A stretch of DNA of 64,000 nucleotides. Source: Theristus sp. LFF4_11. Its lineage: Eukaryota > Nematoda > Chromadorea > Monhysterida > Xyalidae. Shown here one piece after another: positions 10,362-21,582 of the stretch (position 1 is its first letter; each line of letters opens with the position of its first letter). The DNA lies in the NCBI GenBank assembly GCA_030248135.1, contig JASANC010002589.1, positions 1 through 64,000 on the forward strand, given 5' to 3'. Both the position numbers and the translations under genes were made by a program. The notes under the pieces were generated by a model. The model ran no database searches. It worked only from the letters and a program-made list of their open reading frames with translations, and was not told the DNA's origin.

Positions 10362-12280
10362 TGCATTGGATTGGATTTTATTTTTGAATTGGTGAGTTTT
10401 CATTGTTGAAGTTTTTCTTGAATGATTTGACTGGTTCACTGGAATTGTTTTTGCAATGTTGCTGTTATTTTGATGTTGTTCTGTACTCGAGCGATGAAAC
10501 AGACGATGAGTGAGCAGTTGATTCCGTTGGAATGCACCGATTTCACGAAAGTGCGGGCGTCATCCACGGCAGCTTGTGATTGTCTCTTTCATTCGTTCTA
10601 TTGTCAATGTGAAAGTATGGAATAAATGGCGTCATCGTTTTGTATCCAACGGCACTCGGCTTGAAAAAAGGTTTTTTTCAAAAAAGTTCGGTTTTAATGT
10701 ATATTATTTTTAGCCAGAAAAGTTGCAAGACAAGTCTGATGTGTCCCGTGGCGTGACCGTAGCTCTGCCACAATTAGCAGCGGCTGCGGTCGTTATCGTT
10801 GTTGCCGATCAATTGACAGGCACACTTTCGGAATGACTTCATCTTTTAAAGACTGTCTATCTGAACTCGGATGGTGCAGGGCAGGCTATATACAGCAACG
10901 CTTAGTTCAATTTTTAAAGAAAGTTATGGGCGATTTTATTGGTTATAAATTCAGTCATAAAATGACCTATCGTCATCAATGACGTCCAAAACATGCGCTA
11001 TTACAGTCATAAGGTCGGCTCGCTGCCGTTGAATGTGTCCGTTCCTGTCCTGCCTTTATTTTGCACAAAAGTAGATATTTAGTATTATAATCAAAATTAT
11101 GTATGTAGCGCGTGCAAGTGTGTGCATCGTTTTTTCCAACGTTTTAGATGACGCGTTTATCTGCACTAACCCGGCGACTGTCCCACCTCCACGTCAATTT
11201 TTATCGCTGCCACTGACTTTTTACATTTTTACACCTTGCGTTTTTTTTGTGATGGACGGAAAAGATTAGATAAATTTGCAACCCGTTACAACGTATTCCG
11301 TAAAATACTTTATTGTGTTGGTGTTGATCGAGTTTCACATGCGCCTGCTTTATTTACAGCCATTTTCGAGCACATGTTTTTTCTTGGTCATATCGCTTTT
11401 GAGACTGAATCACATTCTCACCTTTCTTCGTAATCATTCATCACCGTGGAAAAATGTCTCAGTTACTAAACTTAACCTGACTGAAATTTGCAAAATCATT
11501 TTCAGTTCATTTTTTCAAAACCTACTGTCACCAATTTGCTGTCACAATTCTATTTTGACAGAAAAGTTTGTGTAGTGGAACTGATTTTGTGTGACACAAA
11601 AAGTGTGCACATAAAGCATTCGATGCTGCTTTTGGTCGTCGCTGAAGCGCAAAAAGCATTTGTCAAAAGAGGTGCGGTTTTTATGTTTACATTCGCGTGC
11701 GATTTGTTTCATCTTCTGCAAAAACACTCACATGCATGTGTCACATACCAAGAATACAAACTAGTCCACGTCCATAATTTTTGTTTATTTTTCTGAACAA
11801 ACTACTTTTTAGCAGCTTGTTTTTCTGATAAAAAAAGTCGTCCAAAACCCAACCCGATTTTTTTGGCGCTCCTTTTTTTGTATCATTTTGTCGCGAATTT
11901 GCCGTTCGGAATAATTAATTTGTGCTGCATTTTATAGAGAAAACTGCCACTTTGACAGTATAATTATTGGCTGAGGAACTCCAGTTTTCACGTGCAAGTA
12001 TGCACAGTTGCGTTGCCTTGCGAATCTGTCCACCAGACACAGCCACATCAGAAACCAAATAAAACGTAACCCTTGTCTAATTATTTTTTTGTCAAATTAT
12101 GATTCATGTTTTAAAGTTTTTATGTTCTTACCGCAATCAAACGCACTTTCAAACAAACACGGCACCGTCAAAATGGACGGGTCAGGTGAAGAAACTAAAC
12201 GTGCCGAAATCAATGAAAATGAAATTAAAATTTGTAAAAAAGTTGTTCAACTTTTCTTTGTGTGTTTCTGCCAGAATTAG
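10362..12280. other. Spacer downstream of PLRG1, no gene recognised
   Basis: AT-rich sequence. Apart from the PLRG1 polyadenylation signal I see no exon with family similarity, no splice-bounded GC-rich block and no clear repeat. Frames up to about 100 codons occur but look random. Confidence 0.5.
10621..10626 (+). terminator. Polyadenylation signal AATAAA for PLRG1
   Basis: AATAAA lies 260 bp after the PLRG1 stop codon. It is the first canonical hexamer on this strand that I found downstream. Confidence 0.5.
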
Positions 12281-13821
12281 GTGCATAGTGGCCAACGTGC
12301 ATAGTGGCCATGAGAAAATTTGCATTTTTGCTAGTTATAGTGTCCAAAACATATGCCAAAGTGGCCACGACATATAGCAGAGTGGCCAATGCCTATGGAC
12401 AAGTGTCCAAATAGCTATAACATAGTGGCCAATAAACATGCATAGTGGCCAATACAGGGTTTTAAATAATGCTGTTACAGGGTGATCCAGAAGTTATGAT
12501 TTTTGAACTTTGTTGTTATTTCTGGCACATTCAAGCGACAAACTGTTGCTTGAATGTGTTGCAAATCACTTCATGTTTGTTGAGCAGCTTTGGGATCAAC
12601 AACAAATGCAAATTGTGCAATTCAACGGTTCTATATTGGCGAGTTTTGTATTATGTGATTCGCACAAATATGATTTTTGATTCAATAGGGGAGAGCGATA
12701 ATCGATACAAGTTGTTGACAAGACGCGGTCAAACCAGGTGACGTTTGGCTTTGACAGCTGCATTTATACAAGCAAATGCATTATGTTGGTCAACCCTTTT
12801 ATTCTGGTTAACTCATCTTTGGATACATGCGTTTTACCCCCATTAACCCCCCCCCCCACCATTAATCCCCCCCCCCCACCAATAAACCCCCACCCCCACA
12901 AGTTGCCGAATAATCACCCCCCACAAATAATCCCCCATGGGGGATTGGTGGGGGGATTATTGGAAACCTGTTTGAAACACATCCAGAGAATTCAGTGGCT
13001 GGTTGCAGTGAAAATGATGAAATTGTGCTACCAAAGGTCCCAAATGGATGAGTTAATGGTAATTTCATTACAAAAGGCTGTTATAAAAGGAAATTTCTAT
13101 GTAGAGTAGAAGTGCGACTTTCTTGCCTGCCATGCAAGGTATTTTTGCCATTTTTCAATAACCCCCCCCCCCCTAGAAATTGTTTGTAAGTAACCCCCCC
13201 CCAACCGGTCGTTTCGAGCGACCGCCGATGCCATTGGCGATGATGCGGTCTTCCAACGGGGACAAACGGGTATAAACAACACATATCATTTGTCTTCGGT
13301 ATCTATTTGTGTGCTTTAGTTCACCATTTGCATTTGCTTGTATAAGTGCTGCTGTCAAACGTCACATTGGTTTGACCGCATCTTGTCAGCAACTTGCATC
13401 GGTTATCGATCTCCCCCTTGATTCAAAAATTACAATTGTATGAATCACATAATACAAAACTCGCCAACGTAGAACCGGTATTTTGCACAATTTGCCTTTG
13501 TTGTTGATCACAAAACTGAACAAACTCATTAAACAAACATGAAATGATTTGCAACACATTCAAGCAACAGTTTGTCACTTGAATGTGCCAGAAATAACAA
13601 CAAAGTTCAAAAATCATAACTTCTGGATCACCCTGTAACAGCATTATTTAAAACCCTGTATTGGCCACTATGCATGTCTATTGGCCACTATGTTATAGCT
13701 ATTGGACACTTGTCCATAGGCATTGGCCACTCTGCTATATGTCGTGGCCACTTTGGCATATGTTTTGGACACTATAGCTAGGCATTTTTCATGGCCACTA
13801 TGCACGTTGGCCACTATGCAC
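12281..13821. repeat. 1.5-kb palindrome with ATAGTGGCCA minisatellite arms and mariner-type inner ends
   Basis: The left arm (about 12281-12782) and right arm (about 13326-13821) are reverse complements. Outermost are irregular repeats of CATAGTGGCCAA. Next comes ACAGGGTGATCCAGAAGTTATG, a mariner-like terminus facing outward (12476 and its complement ending near 13636). Then a shared AT-rich stretch ends at TTTGACAGC/GCTGTCAAA. The 540-bp centre (12834-13203) is a fragment of the TACCGTATTACC MITE family, without its termini. No transposase frame is visible. Confidence 0.8.
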
Positions 13822-14519
13822 TTTTACCTTCTGCCAGATGAACAGATCTGTCGTAATCTGTTCAATTGACTGTGCGTAATGCGCATTCACTCCATTGTAC
13901 AATATGCATATTGTTTACTGCAGTGTCTTCTCATACGATTTTAATGCCCAAACTGAATTTCTTTTGAAAATCGTGACGTAACCGTTCATTCATGGGCATT
14001 CAATTTTTCATTTGGTAACCAGTCGATTCTTCATTCGATGTCGTTGTGCTAGGAATTGAATTTTTTTCCATGTCCATTTGCATGTGACCCAAATTTCACA
14101 GTTGCAAACCCATGCAATCTGCGTTCATGTGCAATCGCAATCAAATTTCATTGAAAAGCATCTGCGACGCAAAGCTTGTTTTACAAAATCACAGCGCTCG
14201 TGTGTCTTTTCGTTTATGCATGAGCCGGAAGCAATTTCTCATTTTGGACACACACTTTCGCTTTTGAAATGCTCCACGGCTCGATTTGCTTTGTCTAAAG
14301 TGGTACGCAATATCGGTGCAATCAGATTTGCGTGAGTCAATTTTTACTCTCACTATCATTTTTGACTTTTCAGACCCATCAACTTTTGAGGCTTGGGAGT
14401 GCTGAATAGCCTTTTTGTATTGTGTGAACGAGCAGCCTGTAGTTGAGCAAGCCATGTCTGCTGTTGCCAGATTTTCCATGCTCGTGGTTCAAGCTCAAAA
14501 CTCCGTTTTTTGTGTGTAC
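13822..14519. other. Spacer, nothing recognised
   Basis: AT-rich, no supported exon, RNA gene or repeat seen. Confidence 0.4.
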
Positions 14520-14688
14520 CCACTGTTTCGCTGATGTTTCAGCCAGACATAACATCCGTCTGTGCTGAATGTCATATTTTTTTGTCAATTTTTCGTTGGG
14601 ATATGCAGCCCGGGCCTGGTCGTACCGACGTACTGGTGGCTTGTGGTATGCGCTTAGCAGGCGAAACCGCAAGAAACAGTGCTTGCAC
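14520..14688. repeat. Dispersed repeat, second copy at 50317-50473
   Basis: Both copies share CACTGTTT(C/T)GCTGATGTTTC, GCCCGGGCC and the end GCGAAACCGCAAGAAACAGT followed by GCTTGCAC, in the same order and orientation. Class unknown. Confidence 0.65.
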
Positions 14689-15087
14689 TAGCAATTTAAT
14701 GCGACTCAGATGTAAATTATTGGGGTGAGGTTTACATTTTATTGCGTAACCGTTCATTTTTACGTCCACCCACACCGCGCCGATTTCACTGCGCTGGACT
14801 AAACTAACTGCTCGCTCATTGTTGTCGTTTTTAGCTCACAAATGCTTGGGTTTCGGTTTAAATTTTTAATGACCGCAACATAGCTGGTTGTTGACCGCAC
14901 AGATTGTTCCATGTTTAAAAAAAATATTTTTACTGAGAGCTCCGGTTCATGGTTGGTTCAGACATAGAGACATTTTTGTCATATCAGCACGGGTGTTTTC
15001 CAGATCTGCTGTGCGTTTCAGACCAAAACAGTTTCACTGTGCGTTTTTTTGGTTTCTGCTTTGTATCGTTTTACTAATTTCCAGTTG

Positions 15088-15360
15088 TACGGAATGGCCG
15101 AGTAAACATGGCAGCTTTTTTCAGGGTGCCAGCAGCGCGCGAAATTTGAATGAAAGAAAAAAGACGTTCAGAAACCCAATTGTGTCCCAAATTTGACGTT
15201 TTTTTAAACTCATTTATTTTTTCGTGATATTCTGTTCATTCTCTCTGCCTTGCACACACGACTGGGAATGATCTTGGCATTCTTGTAACAGACGACTCCT
15301 AGTCTGCGACTGATCCCCGCCCTGATACAAGGACTGCCTTATTTATTCGGCCATGCTGTA
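15088..15360. mobile_element. MITE, TACGGTATGGCCGA family (copy 1)
   Basis: Starts TACGGAATGGCCGAGTAAA and ends TTATTCGGCCATGCTGTA (imperfect inverted termini). The interior includes CAGCTTTTTTCAGGGTGC, GAAAAAAGACGTTCA and CCTAGTCTGCGACTGATCC. The same blocks occur in copies at 31235-31418, 41031-41345 (inverted) and 49486-49752. Confidence 0.8.
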
Positions 15361-16818
15361 TTTAACAAGCGACTATTACTATGACTGAATTTTCGTGAAA
15401 CAACTTGATCATGATGCCCGTTGCGTGTCATGATTGATTGGTAACACTGCTAGCGGTCGGTCGCGTACGTCATCGACAAAGAAATCAAACTGTTGCACTG
15501 CCTCTGTACATATTATGACATGACCTTGTCCTTGTTGCCGTTTGCATGTCTGCCATTGAAATCTTTCTAGTCACAAAAAAGATGAACGTTTGCCATCAAA
15601 CTGATCAACCGACTCCTATCAATTTTGCACACACCTGGCGTTATAAAGCGTTGCCTGCAAAGCCAACTGGCGTTATCTGGTGCCAGCTTGCATGTTCTCA
15701 ACGCCTGATTTTCAGGGTGCGGGTGTTGCCGCTAACCAACTTTGTTCATTGTCTCACGATTAGAATGTTTTTCGAGCTTCATAGTAAATTGTTGGTTTGC
15801 GGACAAATTTCAAAGTTTGTTTTACAAATGGCGTGAAAAGAGTTGAGTGAAGAGTTGGTTTTTGAACCGTGCTACCAAGCGTTTTGTCAGTTTTTACGCT
15901 GTCTTTAAAAATCTGGATCTTTGCGAGGGCCATTTCGCGTATGACTTTTGTTTTGCACCGAGTTCAGCAATTTTAAGCGTGCGTGAACTTTTTCGAAACT
16001 GAAAACTTGGCTTTATGTTTCTGCGCGACAACACAAAGTTTTACTCGTTAAGTTTGTCGCATTTCAGAATTCACTTTTGGTTTTTCAAACATGGTACATT
16101 ATAGCTCTCGTAGCTTTTCTGCTTGCGCGCTTTATGTGTTTTTAAAAACCAATGCACCTTTTGTCGTTTTTGGACGGGCGTTGAATTTCTTGAATAGAAA
16201 CACTGAACAGCACAAAAATTGCTGATTAAATTTCCTGAACATTCGAACTGTGGTGTTTTGTTCTCGAGTGCGTTTTCAAAAAAAAAAAAGAATTCGAAGT
16301 CTGCCTAACGAACCTTCCTGGCAATGGCATCGAATGACATTCCGCAAAAATGTGAACAATTTTCTCCCTTTTTCCCACTCATTATTCATTTCCGAAAACC
16401 AACATCGATTTCACATCACATTTCCATCCGCTAGCACACGTGTTCACAATTTATTCCTTTTCGTTGTAAACAAAACCGTTAGTTTTGTTCATTTATTCGC
16501 GAACGTGTAAACAAAAAAGGCGTAAATTTTGCTGTTTCACACCACAAATAATGAGCGCAACGGAAAGTTATGGCATATGAGATGAACTGACGTGTGTGTC
16601 GAGGTAATGACAGTCTGAGCTGCCACTGACACACAGACATCCTGTTTACAAATGTGTTCGTTATGCACAAGTAGTTTGCTTTTGTTTCAACTTTCAAATG
16701 TTCTGACCCGTTTTTTTGTTTTAATGGTTTTTTTTTCATGCGTTTTTGAAATTTTGGAGTCACCATCGACCGATCACCGCCCAGAACACGGAACGGAAGC
16801 GGTAGAGAAAGCGAATAA
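15361..16818. other. Spacer upstream of the homeodomain-like exon, no gene recognised
   Basis: AT-rich with T-runs; no family-like exon seen on either strand. Any promoter or first exon for the next gene would have to lie here, but I cannot point to it. Confidence 0.4.
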
Positions 16819-17587
16819 TTGGACGAAGTAGACGACGCAGCAGCATTGAAAGTGTTGAAAGGACAAGCGGAAGAATTGAACTTGCCAACTTTTGTGAAAA
16901 CCGCAGCAAAACACCAGCTGGAGCACACTCGCATGGCTTCGTCGCCACACGGGCGCACAGCCATTTACCACCAGGTGGCCATGCCGACGCGCCACCTGGA
17001 GGAGGAAATCAATCGAAATCTCGCGTCAAAGATTGGCTATGATCTGTCGATCGTTGAAATGCTCAGGGCTGAATTCAAAAAGATGGGACGCAATCCGATG
17101 TTGGAGACAATTGAGATACTGGCGATTGAAAATGGACTGGACGAACAACGAGTCAAGGTACGCAGGTACGAGGTGTACCGCGAGGTGTGCGACACTGTGG
17201 CGTACCACTGAGCGTGCCCCGCGAGTTAAAACATAGGTCCGCAAGAAATAATGTCCAGACAGAACACCGGGGTACTACACGTACACCACGACCCCGCAGA
17301 GATCCGGTTGGCATATACATGGGGCAGTTCGCTGATTGGTTGTTTTGTTTGAGTCCCAACATTTTTTTGATTTCTAAACAACGCAAGCAACGTGCTTAAT
17401 TTGTCCTTTTTAGTTTCAGCACACTGACGAAATTTTGGTTTTTCATGGAAATCTAAAATGGTAGAAAGAATGTAAACTTTGTTGTTCTGCTCAGAGCCGG
17501 AGTTTTTCATTGCAGGACTTGTATCAAATGCACCAAGCAGCAATGAGGCGGTTGGACGGTTTCAGTGAACAAAAGAAAAACTTCTGA
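16819..17587 (+). CDS. Homeodomain-like partial gene, two exons (uncertain)
   Basis: Exon A runs from somewhere in 16819-16844 to 17157 and is GC-rich and open. Exon B at 17516-17587 follows a good acceptor (TTTTTCATTGCAG), continues in phase and ends in TGA. In exon A, MLRAEF … LETIEILAIENGLDEQRVK aligns with homeodomain helices 1-2 and the start of helix 3 (L16, F20, L34-A35, L40, R44-V45-K46), with one extra residue in the helix 1-2 loop. The intron falls after residue 46, a frequent intron position in homeobox genes. However, exon B reads DLYQMHQAAMRRL, lacking the WFxN core of helix 3. Either the true helix-3 exon is elsewhere, or this is a degenerate or different helical domain. The 5' boundary is poor; an internal ATG is at 16933. 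Confidence 0.45.
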
Positions 17588-18692
17588 AAGACAACTGCAC
17601 AGTTGTTGCTGCAACAAACGATGCCAAATAAAAAACAAACGGTGCCACAAAAGGAACGCGCTTTTAAAAGTGATATTCCAGCGCGTTCTGTTCAACGGAA
17701 ATTCTTGCGTAAAGCTTCTGTTCAAAATCAATGATCAGTCCAAAATGTATAAAAAAGTTTTCTGCTACCGTCGCACAGTTTGACTTTCACCTTTCAATTT
17801 ACTTTTTATGCAGTTGGACCATTCAGACCAAACGAAGAAAGTTCAAATTGTTATTTGAGCGTGTTTGGTGCGTGCACGCAAAGGCATGAAAAATGTTTGA
17901 AGCGGACGTCATTTAGATCGGGCTTGCAACCATTCTTTCAAGTGATAAGAGTTTCTCAAATCAGGTACAAATTCATGGAATCTCACAGATGACAAAATGA
18001 AACATTTACCCATATCTCTGCGTGACAAGCGTTTTTGCATGTTTGTAAAACTGTAAAAAACACTGATTTGCCGTAGTTTGAGCTCACACAAGCTCTTTCG
18101 AGACGGACTCCACCAAATAAATTATGTTCGCAGTCATTGTTATTTCAAACATGCAATTGTTTCTTTCAGTTTTGCCGGTGACATGCGACTGGTCGCAACA
18201 GTCTTAATTCAAAAATCACCGCAAAACCACAAAAAGATTTTCTCAGAACTCAGGTTTCTCTGTGGGCCTTATAAATTAAGGCTTGGCTTAGGAGACCTAC
18301 AGCGATTATTCCTGTCGGTTAGTGTATTAGGTATATTAGCCCCTTTTTGTGTTGCAATTGTGGCGAAAGCGTTTTTTGCGGTGATTTCAGTTTATCAGGG
18401 AAATCGGAAAACTTTCTCAGAGTCGTTAGAAGTTTGTGTTGTTGCTGTGTTCTTTTTTCCTGACTGTGCGTTTTGTCTGTGTATCGTATATGCAAAATAA
18501 AACGACAAAAACATGTTGTCACGTGTTTACTTATACCGGTAGCGTGTGCCTGCCCATACTGAGCAACCAGCAGTAGAACGATGGGTCAACAAACTGAATG
18601 CACGAAGCACATGCACGCGCACACATGTGTTACAAAAGCTAACCAGTTGCGCATGTGTTGCTGTGAGTGTTGTTCATGTTTGCCGGCTGCAC
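17588..18692. other. Spacer, no gene recognised
   Basis: AT-rich. A 140-codon frame at 18078-18500 (+) has no family look and no splice context I trust. Confidence 0.4.
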
Positions 18693-19483
18693 TCAGTTGC
18701 GCACGCACAAATGCCGTCCAATGAACGTGACATACATGCGTGCACGGGCGCACCGTGGCAGCCGCACGTGCAACCATCGTCCTCTGCCAACTCTGGCAGC
18801 CTGCTGCTGTGCCGGCGTGTTCGCACGTGCACCGTCGCCGTGTTCACTGTTCGGTCCAGGATCGAGCAAATCAAAGTGCAACAGCGTGTCATCACTGGCC
18901 GTGGCAGCGGCGTGCCTTGAGCGCTCTGCACTGGCGTTCTGGTGCGAACGATCGGCCTCGGCCAAATCCTCAATCAGACTCGAGTCGGCGTCGCCGAACG
19001 ATGATTCACACTGAAAGCACGAAGTTACGCTTGGTTGCTGCTGCACCAGAGAAGCATCGAATTACTCTGGGAATGAAGATTTTTTTGTTTGAGTTGATAA
19101 GTAATGAATACAAAAATAGAAACAACCTGTATTTAACCCATTTAAAAGATGTTAGGATATCGGCTACGGTCTGATAGATTTCCATCCAAAATGAAAACCA
19201 AATCAAATTTCTTTTTTTTGCAAGCATTTGATTTGTGAGCCACCCATCATCTGCTGCAGAATCCTTGCGAGAAACCGCACTGTGAAACTCAGATAAACAG
19301 GCAAACTTGCGAAATCTTACCGCCGGTGACGCCATAACGAGCATCAGAATCAAGCAAGCGGCGCTACTGGCCATCGGTGATGACGAACCAGCTTGAGCAC
19401 GGTTGAAACAGATGTGAGCATTCACGGACTCACCCATCAAGTTCACTCACAGATCCGCTGCTTCATCTGCTGCAGTTTTCAGC
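18693..19483 (-). CDS. Candidate minus-strand exons with a hydrophobic segment (tail of a membrane protein?)
   Basis: Three phase-compatible pieces: 19483-19451 (LKTAADEAADL, donor GTGAGT), 19366-19321 (SAACLILMLVMASPA, donor GTAAGA) and 19010 down to a stop at 18693 (CESSFGDADSSLIEDLAEAD…, acceptor CTTTCAG). The last is GC-rich, acidic, then Ala/Arg-rich. Joined, they would give a single membrane span followed by a cytoplasmic tail. They lie downstream of the ephrin exons on the same strand, so they could be an alternative transmembrane 3' end of that gene or a separate gene. A further GC-rich block at about 19520-19700 may be another exon, but its frame is not clear. I do not recognise a family. 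Confidence 0.35.
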
Positions 19484-19703
19484 CTGCATTGCATGAAACA
19501 TTGTGAGTATTTTTTGACAGCACTTGCGTGTGACGGTGGTGTGTGACCTCCGGCGACATGCGGTGCCTTGCCGCAGTTCCGCGAATGCCCGCACCGCGCT
19601 GGCGCACAGCCACATGGCCAGTGCACCGTTGCACTACCACGCGGATGGTCATGCGGTGCAAATGGGGTACCAATGTCTCGTCAAGATTTACAATTTGGGT
19701 CAT

Positions 19704-21582
19704 ATTGCATTATGTTGAATGCCATCGACTGAATAATACAATTAAACTTTCAATTTTTAAAGCAGTGCACCTGATTTTAAATCTCAAAGTAAAAAACCAT
19801 GCTTTGGCAAAAAGCTGTTTTCCTAAATTGAGCTTGTTTGAGACATAATGTACAGCAGATTTCCTTTTGTGCGAAAACGTGCATCATAATGGGAACTTTT
19901 TCTGGTGTTTAAAAACGCTCATTACAGTGAAAGCCTATGAAAGAGATATCATAAATGCATTCATCATTAACAATCGAAAAACAAAATGAGCGCAAAAAAC
20001 TAAACACATGCTGCTCAAAGTTTAAAAACGAACAAGTGTCTTGCCACAAAATGAGACCAGGCACACAAATCGGAAACGATGCTTCACACGCCCTGCACTT
20101 TGCACTGAAAATAAGAGAAAAAATAAAGTGAGTTTGTGGATGGCACGGTTATGCTTGATTGTCTGTTGTACGAAGATCACAAGTACATGTACACACGCAC
20201 CATCATGGCAGGGGCACTCGCTCTTTAGGTTTTTAGGCACAAAAAACTGCTAAATTCGAGTGGCTCTGGAAATTAACTTATTCGACTTCTTTGTGCATCA
20301 TTGTTTGTGAACACGTATGACCTAGCGGCACAATATCTACATGCGCAATGCGTCTTCGTCTTTGCTTGCAAAAAGCATGCATTCTCAAGAGATTGTATAA
20401 AAAATGCACGAGTTTTCGGCGGTGCTCTCTGCAGACGTAATAAATGCAATTTTCTAGTGCTTGAACTGAAACTGAACTTTTGTGTTGTTGTAACTTCTGA
20501 AAAAATGCAGAAGCGTTGAAACGTACAGCTGAATAAAACCAAAGCATTCAAGTGCACTTTCTTCAGTTTGGCTGCTAGAGTTTTCAAGCATGGTGAAAAC
20601 AAATGTACCACACAAATGAAATTTTACTGTACGTTCGACACTTTCAAAAAAGTCAATAAACTCTGAACTTTAAAAACTGTTTGTCCCCGTATTCCACAAG
20701 GCACCTCAGCAAGTTTTGGTGTCTCATTTAAAAAAAGTTTCTCATTAAAACACAACGGCGGGAACAACAATCGCTCATATCAAGAAGTGTCCAGGCTTTA
20801 GCTAGTCGGAGCTAGCAGACAAAATGATCATTCATTTTGCAGATTTCTTCGTTTCGTCGTGTCGCGTGAAGCATTTCGCGCACTTGAAAAAACAAAGTTT
20901 CTTCACCAAAAGCAAAACAACAGTGAGGCATAAGGTCCAAAAAGAATTCAAGTTTTATTTCTGTTCTTCTGGACAACATCATCAACAATGACAGTGTTAA
21001 TATCACAGCGCACAAATTGACTCATTTCAAATTGATTTAAGAGTCGTTGTTAGAGCAACACGAACCTTCGGTGCCCTTTTTATGTCAGATATTAATAAGA
21101 CTCATTTTTTCCGTTTTAGCGTCCGTTCCATAAATCCCCATCATTTCCTGATTACCTTTTGTTAAGCAACCACGACCATGTTCTTAAAATTTCCAGGTTA
21201 GCGGAACCCTTTTTTCTGAATGACCTAAAAATGAGAAAAACAAACAACGCAGTGCGCTTAAATTAAAAAAGAGGTACATCTATGTATGGTCGATAAAAAT
21301 TTGCTAAAAATTAAATTTGACAACCCCGCCGAAAATTTCAAGTTTTTAAAAACCTGTTAAAAAGGATAACTGCCAGTGGTTGTGCGCCCGAAACAACAAC
21401 TCTCAATAATAAGACGAATAAGTTCCAATACGCTCTTAAATGGTCGCAATAAATCAAAAAACAGAAAACAAAAAAAACACATGAGAATCACACTAGTACC
21501 ATCAATTTCCGATAAAGTATTTGCTGGGCTGCGAAGAGTCGTGAATGAAGCTTGGGCAGAGTCGAGTGTTTCTTGCTGCGCG
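19704..21582. other. Non-coding stretch, nothing recognised
   Basis: AT-rich sequence between the ephrin 3' exons and the uncertain exons at 18.7-19.7 kb. It may be intronic if those exons belong to the ephrin gene. No repeats of known families noticed. Confidence 0.35.
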
